This document shows, piece after piece, positions 22,192 to 31,482 of a DNA stretch of 43,064 bases (position 1 is its first letter; each line of letters begins with the position of its first letter). The position numbers were made by a program, and so were the translations under genes. Location: positions 1 to 43,064 of the forward strand of contig VHBM01000003.1 in NCBI GenBank assembly GCA_016871975.1. The letters are read 5' to 3'. Origin of the DNA: Nitrososphaerota archaeon (GTDB lineage: Archaea; Thermoproteota; Nitrososphaeria; Nitrososphaerales; Nitrosopumilaceae). The notes below the pieces were generated by a model. The model saw only the letters and a list, made by a program, of their open reading frames with translations. It searched no databases and had not been told where the DNA came from.

Positions 22192-24994
22192 ATTAAAAAT
22201 TCGCGGAGCAAGACACCACAATCTAAAAAATATTGATCTTGATATTCCAAAAAACAATCTTGTAGTAATTAGCGGTCTGTCTGGCTCTGGCAAGTCAACA
22301 CTTGCATTTGATACGATTTATGCAGAAGGACAAAGGCGCTATGTAGAGTCGCTATCTGCATATGCAAGACAGTTTTTGGAAATGATGGACAAGCCTGATG
22401 TTGACTCTATTGAGGGTCTTTCTCCTGCAATATCAATTCAGCAAAAAACAACAAGCAAAAATCCACGCTCTACTGTTGGCACTACAACTGAGATCTATGA
22501 CTATCTAAGACTGTTGTATGCAAGAATTGGAATCCCCCACTGCACAAACTGTGGACGCAAAATCTCAAACCAGTCAGTTGAATCAATTTGTGATTCTATC
22601 TTGCGTGACTTTGATGGAAAAAAGATTCTTATTTTAGCGCCAATCATACAACGAAAAAAAGGAACCTATGAGAAACTATTTGAGCAGATAAAAAAAGATG
22701 GATATTCTAGGATTCGCCTGGATGGACAGATAACACAGCTTGATGAAACGCCATCACTTGACAGACAAAAGTGGCACAATATCGAAATTGTCGTAGACAG
22801 AATCGGAGTTTCAAAGTCTGAAAAAAGCAGACTCTTTGAGGCAATCCAGACTGCACTCAAGGCTGCAAAAGGCTCTGTTCTAATCTCAGATGAGAGCAAA
22901 GACAAGATTTTTTCTCAAAATAATGCATGCCCATATTGTGGCATCACAATAGGCGAGCTTGAGCCTAGGACGTTTTCGTTTAACTCGCCTTTTGGCTCTT
23001 GCAAGGCCTGCAATGGCTTAGGCGTCAAAATGGAGTTTGATCCTGATTTAGTAATACCTGACAAGTCAAAATCAATACTTGATGGGGCCATAGTCCCATG
23101 GAGTGGAAGATTTTCCTCGTTTAGAAAGCAAGCATTGCAGCATGTTGGAAAAGAGTTTGGATTTAATCTGATGACTCCAATGAACAAGATAACACCAAAA
23201 CAGCTCAAAGTGATTCTTTATGGAACAGACAAGATGATTCGCTTTAGATACGAATCAAGGTCTAGTGATTCATCTTGGGAATATACTGATGCATTTGAAG
23301 GAGTGCTGGAAAATCTGCAGCGAGTCTTTATGGAAACAGATTCTGAGGCAAAAAGAGAATGGCTAAAGCAGTTTATGCGCGATACTCCATGCAATGTATG
23401 CAATGGAAGAAAGCTAAAGCCTGAAGCACTTGCTGTAAAGATAAACTCGATGAACATAATGGATGTTTGTGATTTGTCAATTGATGCATGCTATGATTTC
23501 TTTAACGCACTAAAGCTGACAGAGACAGAACAATACATTGCACGTGATGTGTTAAAGGAGATAAAAGAAAGACTGGAATTTTTAAAAAATGTTGGATTAA
23601 ACTATCTTACATTAAATCGCCTAAGCTCAACTCTGTCTGGTGGAGAGTCACAACGAATACGCCTTGCAACACAGATTGGCTCTAATCTAACAGGTGTACT
23701 CTATGTTCTTGATGAGCCAACAATTGGGTTGCACCAAAGAGACAATCAGAGACTGATAAAAACACTGACAAAGCTTCGTGATTTAGGAAATACAGTAATT
23801 GTTGTAGAGCATGACGAAGAAGTGATACGAAGCTCTGACTGGATTGTTGACCTTGGGCCAGGTGCAGGAGTACATGGAGGCGATGTTGTTTTTGAAGGAA
23901 CTGTAGATCAAATCCTAAATGGACACAAGTCAATCACAGGAACTTATCTAAAAGACAAGTCACTGATAAAACTTGAAAATAAAAAACGAATGCAAAAAGG
24001 CAAGCTTGTTGTAAGAGGCGCCTCTGAAAATAACCTAAAAAATATCGATGTCGAGTTCCCATTAGGACTTTTTATCACAATTACAGGCGTTTCAGGCTCT
24101 GGAAAATCGACTCTGATAAATGAGATTTTGCTAAAGTCGCTTTCTTCCCACTTTTACAAGTCAAATGAGCGTCCAGGAAAACACGTCAAAATCGAAGGAA
24201 TCGAGAATATAGACAAGGTAATAGCAATTGACCAGTCCCCAATAGGAAGGACCCCACGCTCAAATCCTGCTACCTACATTGGTGCCTTTACACCAATTCG
24301 CGAATTATACGCAAACACAGAAACCTCAAAGGAGCGAGGATACAGTCCAGGCCAGTTCTCATTTAATGTTCAAGATGGTCGCTGCTTTGCATGTGAAGGC
24401 GATGGTGTAAAAAAAATCGAGATGCAGTTTCTATCAGATGTTTATGTTAGATGTGATGAATGTAAAGGAAAAAGATACAATTCTGAAACACTTTCTATAT
24501 TATACAAGGGAAAAAACATTGCCGATGTTTTAGAGATGACAGTGTATGAGGCACTACAGTTTTTTGAAAACATTCCTGCAATAAAGAGAAAGCTTCAAAC
24601 AATTTTTGATGTTGGCCTAGGCTACATAAAACTAGGTCAATCATCAACTACACTATCAGGTGGGGAGGCCCAACGTGTCAAGCTTGCATCAGAGTTATCA
24701 AAGAAAGGCACAGGAAAAACACTTTACATCCTAGATGAGCCAACAACAGGACTGCACTTTGCTGATGTGCAAAAACTACTTGATGTGTTAAACAGACTAG
24801 CAAACCTTGGAAATACAGTAATTGTAATTGAGCACAACTTGGATGTTATAAAAAATTCTGACTGGATTGTAGACCTAGGACCAGAAGGCGGAGATAACGG
24901 TGGTAAAGTTGTTGCCACAGGCACTCCATCACAGGTTGCAAGCAATCCAAAAAGCTACACAGGACAACATCTTGCAAAATTTATGAAAAGATGA
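22181..24994 (+). CDS. uvrA: Excinuclease ABC subunit A (damage sensor ATPase)
   Basis: UvrA, about 937 aa from the ATG at 22181 (a TTG four codons upstream is less likely). Two ABC ATPase modules are visible: Walker A GLSGSGKST near the N-terminus and GVSGSGKST midway, with signatures TLSGGESQRIRLA and TLSGGEAQRVKLA. Zinc-binding CxxC motifs are CTNC and CPYC in the first half and CFAC...CDEC in the second. The dimer locates bulky lesions and loads UvrB. It overlaps uvrB by 11 nt and uvrC by 4 nt (ATGA), so translation is probably coupled. Length is normal. Confidence 0.97.
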   Translation: MNAKLKIRGARHHNLKNIDLDIPKNNLVVISGLSGSGKSTLAFDTIYAEGQRRYVESLSAYARQFLEMMDKPDVDSIEGLSPAISIQQKTTSKNPRSTVGTTTEIYDYLRLLYARIGIPHCTNCGRKISNQSVESICDSILRDFDGKKILILAPIIQRKKGTYEKLFEQIKKDGYSRIRLDGQITQLDETPSLDRQKWHNIEIVVDRIGVSKSEKSRLFEAIQTALKAAKGSVLISDESKDKIFSQNNACPYCGITIGELEPRTFSFNSPFGSCKACNGLGVKMEFDPDLVIPDKSKSILDGAIVPWSGRFSSFRKQALQHVGKEFGFNLMTPMNKITPKQLKVILYGTDKMIRFRYESRSSDSSWEYTDAFEGVLENLQRVFMETDSEAKREWLKQFMRDTPCNVCNGRKLKPEALAVKINSMNIMDVCDLSIDACYDFFNALKLTETEQYIARDVLKEIKERLEFLKNVGLNYLTLNRLSSTLSGGESQRIRLATQIGSNLTGVLYVLDEPTIGLHQRDNQRLIKTLTKLRDLGNTVIVVEHDEEVIRSSDWIVDLGPGAGVHGGDVVFEGTVDQILNGHKSITGTYLKDKSLIKLENKKRMQKGKLVVRGASENNLKNIDVEFPLGLFITITGVSGSGKSTLINEILLKSLSSHFYKSNERPGKHVKIEGIENIDKVIAIDQSPIGRTPRSNPATYIGAFTPIRELYANTETSKERGYSPGQFSFNVQDGRCFACEGDGVKKIEMQFLSDVYVRCDECKGKRYNSETLSILYKGKNIADVLEMTVYEALQFFENIPAIKRKLQTIFDVGLGYIKLGQSSTTLSGGEAQRVKLASELSKKGTGKTLYILDEPTTGLHFADVQKLLDVLNRLANLGNTVIVIEHNLDVIKNSDWIVDLGPEGGDNGGKVVATGTPSQVASNPKSYTGQHLAKFMKR

Positions 24995-26571
24995 CTCGGG
25001 ATATTTCTAAAATAAACATACCTAGTCATCCAGGAATTTATTTAATGAAAGATAAAACTGACAAAGTCATATACATTGGAAAGGCAAAAAATCTAAAAAA
25101 CCGTGTAAGATCATATTTTTTAAAAAATCAAAATTATAAAACACAAAAACTAGTTGAAAACATTTCAGATGTTGAGTTTGTTTTAACAGATAATGAAAGA
25201 GAAGCGTTTTTGCTTGAGGCAAATATGATAAAGCGATACAGACCAATTTTTAATATCGAGCTAAAAGACCAGCAACGATACACCTACCTTAGAATCACAA
25301 ATGAGCAATATCCACGACTGCTAGTTGCACGCAGGACAAGAACTGGCAAGTTTTTAGGCTCAGGCAGGATATTTGGGCCCTTTACGCAAGGTAGCTCAAA
25401 ATTGCTCACAATAGGCTCGCTTCGCAAGACCTTCAAGATACGAATCTGCAAGACTCTACCAAAAAAGGCCTGCTTAGAGTATCACCTTGGAAACTGCGAA
25501 GCTCCGTGTGAATTCAAAGAGGCGCAGAAAAGATACACTCAACATGTTTCTAATCTTGAATCAATTCTAAAAGGAAAACAAAAGATGCGAGATTTTATTG
25601 AAAAACAAAAACAGGAAATGAAACAAGCCTCTGACTCGCTAGAGTTTGAGCGTGCCAGAGAGATAAGAGATACTTTGCAAAGACTAGGAAACCTACAAAC
25701 AAGACAAAAAATGGAATTTATTCAAAGCTCTGATGAAGAGTTCTTTGGAGCAAGGATACAAGATCAGGTTGCACATGTCATGACATTTAGAAAAACTAAC
25801 GGTGTGATAAGAGACAGCGACAAGTTTTCTTTTGATCTTGTTGGAGATAATTCATTTTCAAACTTTTTGTTTCAATATTATACGACACATAAAATTCCAA
25901 AAACAATTGTTGTAAGCCAGATTCCAGAAAGAAAAGAACTTTTAGAATCAATTCTTTCTGAAAATGCAGGATTTTCAGTAGAGATTGTGATGCCAAAAAA
26001 AGGTAAGAGAAAAGAGATGATTGATTTGATAATGAAAAACTTGGACTTAATTGAAGCAAAGGGGGCAGAGCCAGGACTTGTTGAGCTAAAAGAACAGCTT
26101 GGCTTGTCAGAAATTCCAAAAGTAATAGAGTGTTTTGATATATCAAATCACGGAGATGCGTTTGCGGTGGGTTCCATGTCAAGGTTTGTTGGAGGAAGGC
26201 CAGACAAATCAGGCTATAGGAAATTTAAGATAAAAACAGTAAAGGGAAAAGATGATTTTGCAATGATTGGCGAGATAATAAAGCGCAGATATCACAGATT
26301 GTCTGAAGAAAAACAATCTCTTCCAGATTTGGTTGTAATTGATGGTGGAAAAGGCCAGCTTGGCTCTGCATTAAAGTCGCTTCAGGCTGTAAGAGTGGCC
26401 ATTCCCTGCATTTCACTTGCAAAGGAAAATGAGGAAATATACCTGCCTAGGCAAAAAGAGCCGCTTGTGATTTCAAAAGCAAGTCCTGCGCTTAAAATTC
26501 TCCAGCATGCAAGAGATGAGGCTCACAGGTTTGGCGTAAGATATAACAGAAATCTTCAGCTAATTTCCTAG
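24991..26571 (+). CDS. uvrC: Excinuclease ABC subunit C, lacking the C-terminal HhH domain
   Basis: A 526-aa UvrC nuclease. The N-terminal GIY-YIG domain (GIYLMKDKTDKVIYIGKAKN, about residues 15-36) makes the 3' incision. A UVR motif near residues 195-230 (DSLEFERAREIRDTL) contacts UvrB. The RNase H-like domain (ECFDISNHGDAFAVGSM...VVIDGGKGQL) makes the 5' incision. The protein ends at HARDEAHRFGVRYNRNLQLIS, just where most bacterial UvrCs continue into tandem helix-hairpin-helix motifs, so it is some 70 residues shorter than the family norm (~600). The stop overlaps a convergent microprotein stop in CTAG. Confidence 0.95.
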   Translation: MTRDISKINIPSHPGIYLMKDKTDKVIYIGKAKNLKNRVRSYFLKNQNYKTQKLVENISDVEFVLTDNEREAFLLEANMIKRYRPIFNIELKDQQRYTYLRITNEQYPRLLVARRTRTGKFLGSGRIFGPFTQGSSKLLTIGSLRKTFKIRICKTLPKKACLEYHLGNCEAPCEFKEAQKRYTQHVSNLESILKGKQKMRDFIEKQKQEMKQASDSLEFERAREIRDTLQRLGNLQTRQKMEFIQSSDEEFFGARIQDQVAHVMTFRKTNGVIRDSDKFSFDLVGDNSFSNFLFQYYTTHKIPKTIVVSQIPERKELLESILSENAGFSVEIVMPKKGKRKEMIDLIMKNLDLIEAKGAEPGLVELKEQLGLSEIPKVIECFDISNHGDAFAVGSMSRFVGGRPDKSGYRKFKIKTVKGKDDFAMIGEIIKRRYHRLSEEKQSLPDLVVIDGGKGQLGSALKSLQAVRVAIPCISLAKENEEIYLPRQKEPLVISKASPALKILQHARDEAHRFGVRYNRNLQLIS

Positions 26572-26711
26572 TCTAGATTTTTTCTTTGATCTTGGCCTTT
26601 GCGTCTTTGCTCCATACATGACTGGAGCTCGTCTTTGCTGTGATTTTTAATTGATTTTCCACACATTGCACAGGTCGGATCAGAAACTATTGGTTTTCTT
26701 TCAAATGGCAT
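26568..26711 (-). CDS. 47-aa Cys-containing microprotein
   Basis: ATG-initiated 47-aa frame with Cys14-x2-Cys17 (CAMCGKSI), His24 and Cys32, followed by a basic tail (MEQRRKGQDQRKN). The CxxC...H...C layout suggests one zinc site. The stop overlaps uvrC in CTAG, and the ATG lies just before the end of the MBL-fold gene on the same strand, so it may be co-transcribed downstream of that nuclease gene (7 nt gap). Family not recognised. Confidence 0.55.
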   Translation of the reverse strand: MPFERKPIVSDPTCAMCGKSIKNHSKDELQSCMEQRRKGQDQRKNLD

Positions 26712-26718
26712 TTGCTAT

Positions 26719-27678
26719 TTAGATAAAATCATCAAGGGATTCTTCACGTAATGGCTGTGCATCTATTCCAAGTGATTTAAGATGTGCAGAAAACTCTTCA
26801 ACAAAGCCATGAATTGTATAGACTTTATCAGCGCCGCTTTTCTTTACAAGCTCAACTAGCTCATCAAAGTCGCAATGATCACTTAGCGGTATTGAATAGT
26901 CAGCTCGTCTTCCAAAAGAAAAGTGCGAAGACTTTGCCCAGCCAGAAAACCCTATAGTTTCTGCACCATACTTTGATTTCATTTGCCTGATAAAGTAACT
27001 TTTTTCTGACATGAACGGTGCAACCATTACCCATGGTTTTTTTGCAAGTAGTCCTTTTTCTTCTGCTTCTGTGTGGCCGATGCAGTCTTTTAGGTTTACA
27101 CCAAAGCTTCGATGCAAGTCATTCATTTCCTTTACAGAGTCATGGTAGTATAATGGCTCCCAGTGACCAAATAGCTGTGATATTGTCTGTGCTTTACCAA
27201 GCTGATATCCAAACAAAATTACTGGAATTCCACGAGAGTAATGCTCAGATATTATCTGGTTTACGGTTTTTTTTATCTCATCTAGTTTTGGAAAAATAAA
27301 TTCTGGCAGGCCAAATGTGCATTCTGTTATCAGCGTCTTGCATTTTGGAATCTTTGCGCCAGAAAGAAACCCTCGATTTCTTGTGCAAATATCACCCGTG
27401 TAAAAAATATCATCAAATAACAATCCACGTGAGCCAAAGATGTGTCCGCTGTCTAGGAGTGAAAAGGCCTCCAAACTATCAATAGAGTCCATCTTGCAGC
27501 CACGAAGTTTGGCAATCCTGCTTGTCTCAATTGAAGCCAGCATAGGCACGCCATTTTGAGTTGGCAGATGATCAGAGTGTGCATGTGAGACAAAGTTTAC
27601 GCATTGTTCTAGCGGGATTTTTGGATCCAAAAGTACGGTTTTGTTATTTGTCTTGCATACGATACCGTTTTTTGTCAT
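26719..27678 (-). CDS. Metallo-beta-lactamase-fold nuclease (exonuclease-like)
   Basis: A 319-aa MBL-fold protein from the ATG at 27678 (an upstream non-ATG start adding 10 residues is less likely). The zinc-binding HxHxDH is H32-A-H34-S-D36-H37. Further ligand positions are in LLDSGHIFGSRG and IFYTGDICTRN, and the C-terminal SDHCDF and IHGF match RNA/DNA-processing MBL enzymes related to COG1236 (CPSF73/Ysh1-like, ligase-associated exonuclease). It likely processes nucleic-acid ends. The full beta-CASP motifs are not obvious to me, so the exact subfamily is open. Runs convergent with the uvr operon. Confidence 0.8.
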   Translation of the reverse strand: MTKNGIVCKTNNKTVLLDPKIPLEQCVNFVSHAHSDHLPTQNGVPMLASIETSRIAKLRGCKMDSIDSLEAFSLLDSGHIFGSRGLLFDDIFYTGDICTRNRGFLSGAKIPKCKTLITECTFGLPEFIFPKLDEIKKTVNQIISEHYSRGIPVILFGYQLGKAQTISQLFGHWEPLYYHDSVKEMNDLHRSFGVNLKDCIGHTEAEEKGLLAKKPWVMVAPFMSEKSYFIRQMKSKYGAETIGFSGWAKSSHFSFGRRADYSIPLSDHCDFDELVELVKKSGADKVYTIHGFVEEFSAHLKSLGIDAQPLREESLDDFI

Positions 27679-27754
27679 CCTTATTTTTTGGGCCAAACAC
27701 AAAAACAAACGTGAGATTTGATATAAATTGCAGCTTTAGCCTAGTTTTGACTAG

Positions 27755-28357
27755 TTGCTAAATCTTGCAATTTTGATCTCAGGTCGCGGCAGTAACATGG
27801 AAGCAATTCTCAAGGCGATCAAGACAGAAAAAATTCCTGCAAATACAGCAGTTGTCATATCAAACAAGCCTGATGCAAAGGGCTTGGAGATAGCAAAAAA
27901 GCTTGGAGTAAAAACCGAAGTTGTAGATAGCCATGATTTTAAAGGCGACAGGTGGGAGTATGATAAAAAAATTATCGCAGTGTTAGAAAAATACAATGTT
28001 ACTCCAGAAAATGGCCTTGTCTGCCTTGCAGGATTTATGCGAATTATTAGTTCAGAGTTTATCAAAAAATACAAGAATCGAATCATGAACATACATCCTG
28101 CACTATTGCCATCATATCCAGGGCTTCACGCACAAAGGCAGGCACTAGAAGATGGAGCCAAGTATTCTGGCTGTACGGTTCACTTTGCAGATGAAAAAGT
28201 AGACCATGGTCCAATAATTTTGCAAGCTACAGTAGAGGTAAAAAAAGACGATACTGAAGAAACTCTATCTGAACGGATTTTAGAACAAGAACATAAAATT
28301 TATCCAGAGGCAGTCAGGCTTTTTGCACTAGGCAAAATCAAATTAAAAGAAAATTAA
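27755..28357 (+). CDS. purN: Phosphoribosylglycinamide formyltransferase
   Basis: A 200-aa PurN transferring a formyl group from 10-formyl-THF to GAR in purine synthesis. Visible motifs: ISGRGSNMEAIL at the N-terminus (phosphate loop), the catalytic Asn-His pair in NIHPALLPSYPG, and HFADEKVDHGPII, carrying the catalytic Asp. The start is TTG at 27755, with TATAAATT about 33 nt upstream. It fits functionally with folD, formyl-THF cyclo-ligase and purD nearby. Its TAA overlaps the convergent cupin gene stop in TTAA. Length is normal. Confidence 0.95.
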   Translation: MLNLAILISGRGSNMEAILKAIKTEKIPANTAVVISNKPDAKGLEIAKKLGVKTEVVDSHDFKGDRWEYDKKIIAVLEKYNVTPENGLVCLAGFMRIISSEFIKKYKNRIMNIHPALLPSYPGLHAQRQALEDGAKYSGCTVHFADEKVDHGPIILQATVEVKKDDTEETLSERILEQEHKIYPEAVRLFALGKIKLKEN

Positions 28358-28698
28358 GAGTCTGGTCCGCCAAAAAAATAAATCACTACAAGCTCTTTTG
28401 TGTTGCCAAAAAAATAGTGCTCCATGTTTTTTGGAACAAAAAATGTCTTTCCGTCCTCGATAGTATAGTCTTTTTTGTCTATTTTCAGATATCCGTTGCC
28501 ACGTATTACATAGTACAGCTCATCTAAATCATGTGGGGCCTGTGTGTCTTTTTCTCCTGGCTGTAGCACCAAGACGCCTGCTGCAAGAGTGTCTTTATTG
28601 ATAAATGTATGAAAATAGTTGCTGCTTTTTTGAAGCTCATCTATGTATTTTCTAGTATCAAACTCAAATTTCATAATCTGCTTTGATTTCCAATCCAT
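28354..28698 (-). CDS. Single-domain cupin
   Basis: A 114-aa cupin. Motif 1 is APHDLDELYYVIRGNGYLKI (metal ligands His and Glu) and motif 2 is the region KTFFVPKNMEHYFFG, with the last His. It is a small beta-barrel, probably binding a divalent metal; substrate or role is not readable. The ATG at 28698 is preferred because CTATTTAAT sits about 28 nt upstream; an ATG at codon 9 is the alternative. It lies between purN and folD but on the opposite strand, so it is not part of their transcripts. Confidence 0.82.
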   Translation of the reverse strand: MDWKSKQIMKFEFDTRKYIDELQKSSNYFHTFINKDTLAAGVLVLQPGEKDTQAPHDLDELYYVIRGNGYLKIDKKDYTIEDGKTFFVPKNMEHYFFGNTKELVVIYFFGGPDS

Positions 28699-28750
28699 TT
28701 TAAAATTTCAGATTCCAAGGATTAAATAGCAAAAATATCGAACAAAGGCG

Positions 28751-29614
28751 TTGAGTGGCACAAAAATTGATGGTCTTGCAGTAGCACAGGCTGTAAAAGA
28801 GCGTGTAAAAAAGGCAGCAAGTGAGATAAAATCTCAAGGAGTCAATCCATGTCTTGCAACTGTACTTGTTGGAGACAGCCAAGCATCTGCTACATATGTA
28901 AAAAATAAGCAAAAAGCATGTGCTGAAGTTGGAATTACAACAAAGGATCATCACCTCCAAGATTCAATTTCTCAAAAAGAGCTAAATTCCCTAGTTGATT
29001 CACTTAACAATGACAAAACAGTTCATGGCATACTAGTGCAGCTGCCACTGCCTGATCAGATAAACGAGTTTGAAGTAGTATCTAGGATTTTGCCGACAAA
29101 AGATGTCGATGGTCTTACACCACACAATGCCGGACTTTTGGCTATGGGAAAGGCAGTGCTCAAGGCATGCACGCCTTCTGGCATTATGGAGTTATTTGAT
29201 TATTACAAAATTGATCTTGCGGGAAAAAATATCGTAATGATAAATCGAAGTAATTTAATTGGAAAACCACTCTATCACATGCTCTTAGAAAAAAACGCCA
29301 CAGTTACTACGTGTCACTCAAAGACAAAAAATCTTGCCGACTTTACAAAGTCTGCAGATGTTATAATTACAGCAGTTGGGGACAGGACAAAGTTTACGCT
29401 AAAGCAAGACATGATAAAAAATGGCGCTATAGTAATTGATGTTGCAATAACAAGGCACAATGGCAAGCTTGCAGGTGATTGTGATTATGATGATATAATA
29501 AAAAAGGCATCTTTTGCGACGCCTGTACCTGGCGGAGTTGGACCAATCACAGTTGCCATGCTATTAAAAAATACCGTAACTGCTGCATCTTTGAGTAAAG
29601 GTCTTGGAAGCTAG
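28751..29614 (+). CDS. folD: Methylene-THF dehydrogenase/methenyl-THF cyclohydrolase
   Basis: A 287-aa bifunctional FolD, interconverting methylene-, methenyl- and 10-formyl-tetrahydrofolate with NADP. Visible motifs: the YVKNKQKACAEVGI segment carrying the catalytic Lys, VQLPLPDQI, PTKDVDG, the Rossmann region MINRSNLIGKPL, and the C-terminal PGGVGPITVAML. TTG at 28751 is the start that keeps the conserved N-terminus. The next gene (cyclo-ligase) overlaps it by 11 nt. It supplies the formyl donor for PurN. Length normal. Confidence 0.96.
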   Translation: MSGTKIDGLAVAQAVKERVKKAASEIKSQGVNPCLATVLVGDSQASATYVKNKQKACAEVGITTKDHHLQDSISQKELNSLVDSLNNDKTVHGILVQLPLPDQINEFEVVSRILPTKDVDGLTPHNAGLLAMGKAVLKACTPSGIMELFDYYKIDLAGKNIVMINRSNLIGKPLYHMLLEKNATVTTCHSKTKNLADFTKSADVIITAVGDRTKFTLKQDMIKNGAIVIDVAITRHNGKLAGDCDYDDIIKKASFATPVPGGVGPITVAMLLKNTVTAASLSKGLGS

Positions 29615-30173
29615 TAAAGAAAAGGCAAATATTCGCAAGTTTTTGCTTGAAAACAGGGACGCAATATCATTTGATCTTATAAAAATTGCAAGCAAGGCAA
29701 TTCATAAAAATCTAAAAAAAATTGATGATTTCAGGCAGGCAAAATTCATTGCAGGCTATTATCCAATAGGAAGTGAGGTAAAGACTCAGGAAATAATGCA
29801 AGAAGTACTTGCCGATGGCAAAACATTGGCACTGCCAAAGGTAAGAGGTGAAGACTTGGAGTTTAGAAAGGTAACAGATTTTGGAAACTTGGAAAAATCA
29901 GGGTTTGGCATAATGGAGCCAAAAGACTGGTGCAATATCATTGAAGACATTGATGTAATACTTGTCCCAACTGTTGGCATCACGCGAGATGGAATCCGCT
30001 TGGGTTATGGTTATGGCTATTATGACAGATTTTTAAAAAAAACTGGTGCAAAAATAATTGCACTTACCTATGCAAAACAGATTGTAAGAAATATCCCCCA
30101 GGCTGAAAATGACATCAAGGTAAACTGGATTGTTACAGAAAGCGAATGTATTGATGCATCAAAGAGAGGCTAG
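29604..30173 (+). CDS. 5-formyltetrahydrofolate cyclo-ligase
   Basis: A 189-aa 5-FCL converting 5-formyl-THF to methenyl-THF with ATP. The hallmark ATP-binding end LGYGYGYYDRFL is present, as are KFIAGYYPIGSEV and ILVPTVGITRDGIRLG. The start is TTG at 29604 inside the end of folD, so the two are translationally coupled and form a folate-salvage pair. The 3' end overlaps the convergent purD end by 15 nt. Length is typical. Confidence 0.92.
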   Translation: MEASKEKANIRKFLLENRDAISFDLIKIASKAIHKNLKKIDDFRQAKFIAGYYPIGSEVKTQEIMQEVLADGKTLALPKVRGEDLEFRKVTDFGNLEKSGFGIMEPKDWCNIIEDIDVILVPTVGITRDGIRLGYGYGYYDRFLKKTGAKIIALTYAKQIVRNIPQAENDIKVNWIVTESECIDASKRG

Positions 30174-31427
30174 GCCTTTTTTTCCAATGTCTTTTCTATA
30201 GTATTTGTTTTTCCAGTGGATTTTCTCTGCTGCAGAATATGCGTTTGATATGGCACCAGATAGTGTGTCGCCAAGTGCAGTAACACCAAGCACTCGTCCA
30301 CCATTTGTTAAAATTTTATTTCCTTCTTTTTTTGTTCCTGCGTGAAAAACAACTGTATCTTTTTGTGTCAAATCAAGGCCTGTAATTTCGTCTCCTTTTG
30401 GATATGCCTCTGGATATCCTTTTGATGCCATTACAACACATATTGCGCTTTTCTTTTTCCATGAGGGTTTTGGTAAAGAAGATAAAGTTCCATTTGAGCA
30501 TGCAAAAAGATAGTCATACAAATCAAAATCCATTCGCATAGTTATTGGCTGACATTCTGGATCACCCATTCTTGCATTAAATTCTAAAACATAGGGTTCG
30601 CCATCTTTAATCATAATTCCTGCATACAAAAATCCACAAAATACAATTCCTTCTTTTTTCATGCCAGAAATTGTTTTTTCAATGATATTTTTTTGGATTT
30701 TTTCTGTTAGTTTTTCATTTATTACAGGTGTTGGCGAATATGCACCCATTCCTCCAGTGTTTGGTCCTTCATCGCCATCATAGATTCGCTTGTGATCCTG
30801 GCTTGTTGCCATAGGAATTGCAATGTTTCCATCAGATAGTGCAATATAAGAGGCCTCGATTCCATCAATGCGCTCTTCAAGGATTATCTTGTCTCCTGCA
30901 TTGCCAAATGTCTTTTTTACAAGCATTGTCTCTACTGCAGAGACTACTTCCTCGTGGCTGTTGCAAACAATTACTCCTTTTCCTGCTGCAAGACCATCTG
31001 CCTTTACTACAAGATTGTGTTTTGATGATTTTGCATATTCGATTGCCTTTTTTGGCTCATCAAACACACCAAATGGTGCTGTTGGAATTCCATGTTTTTT
31101 CATGAAATTTTTTGCCCAGATTTTGCTTGACTCTAGTTGTGCTGCTGCTTTGGTTGGCCCAAAAATCTGCAACCCTTTCTTGCTAAATTCATCAACTATC
31201 CCCATTGCAAGCGGTGCCTCAGGGCCTACTACTGTAAAGCAGTCATTTTTTGAGACAAAACTGGCAAGCTCTTCTATTTTGTCTGCTGCTATAGGAACAT
31301 TGTTTTCTGTTCCGCCATTTCCTGGTGCATAATAGACCTTGTTTACTTTGGGGCTTTGTGATAGCTTCCATCCAAGGGCGTGCTCTCGTCCACCTGAACC
31401 TATCACTAAAACATTTACCAACACCAC
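30159..31427 (-). CDS. purD: Phosphoribosylamine-glycine ligase (GAR synthetase)
   Basis: A 422-aa PurD, the ATP-grasp enzyme making GAR from phosphoribosylamine and glycine. Motifs: VLVIGSGGREHALGWKL at the N-terminus, VVGPEAPLAMGIVD, the ATP-grasp lysine region VVKADGLAAGKGVIV, GPNTGGMGAYSP, and YVLEFNARMGDPECQ. It starts with GTG at 31427; TTATATATTA lies about 27 nt upstream, the expected archaeal TATA position. The start region is divergent from ileS with 55 bp between. Length is normal. Confidence 0.96.
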   Translation of the reverse strand: MVLVNVLVIGSGGREHALGWKLSQSPKVNKVYYAPGNGGTENNVPIAADKIEELASFVSKNDCFTVVGPEAPLAMGIVDEFSKKGLQIFGPTKAAAQLESSKIWAKNFMKKHGIPTAPFGVFDEPKKAIEYAKSSKHNLVVKADGLAAGKGVIVCNSHEEVVSAVETMLVKKTFGNAGDKIILEERIDGIEASYIALSDGNIAIPMATSQDHKRIYDGDEGPNTGGMGAYSPTPVINEKLTEKIQKNIIEKTISGMKKEGIVFCGFLYAGIMIKDGEPYVLEFNARMGDPECQPITMRMDFDLYDYLFACSNGTLSSLPKPSWKKKSAICVVMASKGYPEAYPKGDEITGLDLTQKDTVVFHAGTKKEGNKILTNGGRVLGVTALGDTLSGAISNAYSAAEKIHWKNKYYRKDIGKKGLASL

Positions 31428-31482
31428 ATCTTTTAGAGTCTAATATATAATCCAAGTTTGAAGACTGTAGTGATTTTAGAAA

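Noticed and set aside
30818..31332. Long plus-strand frames antisense to purD (up to 154 aa)
   Set aside because: These are reverse-strand shadows of an unambiguous PurD with no family features of their own.
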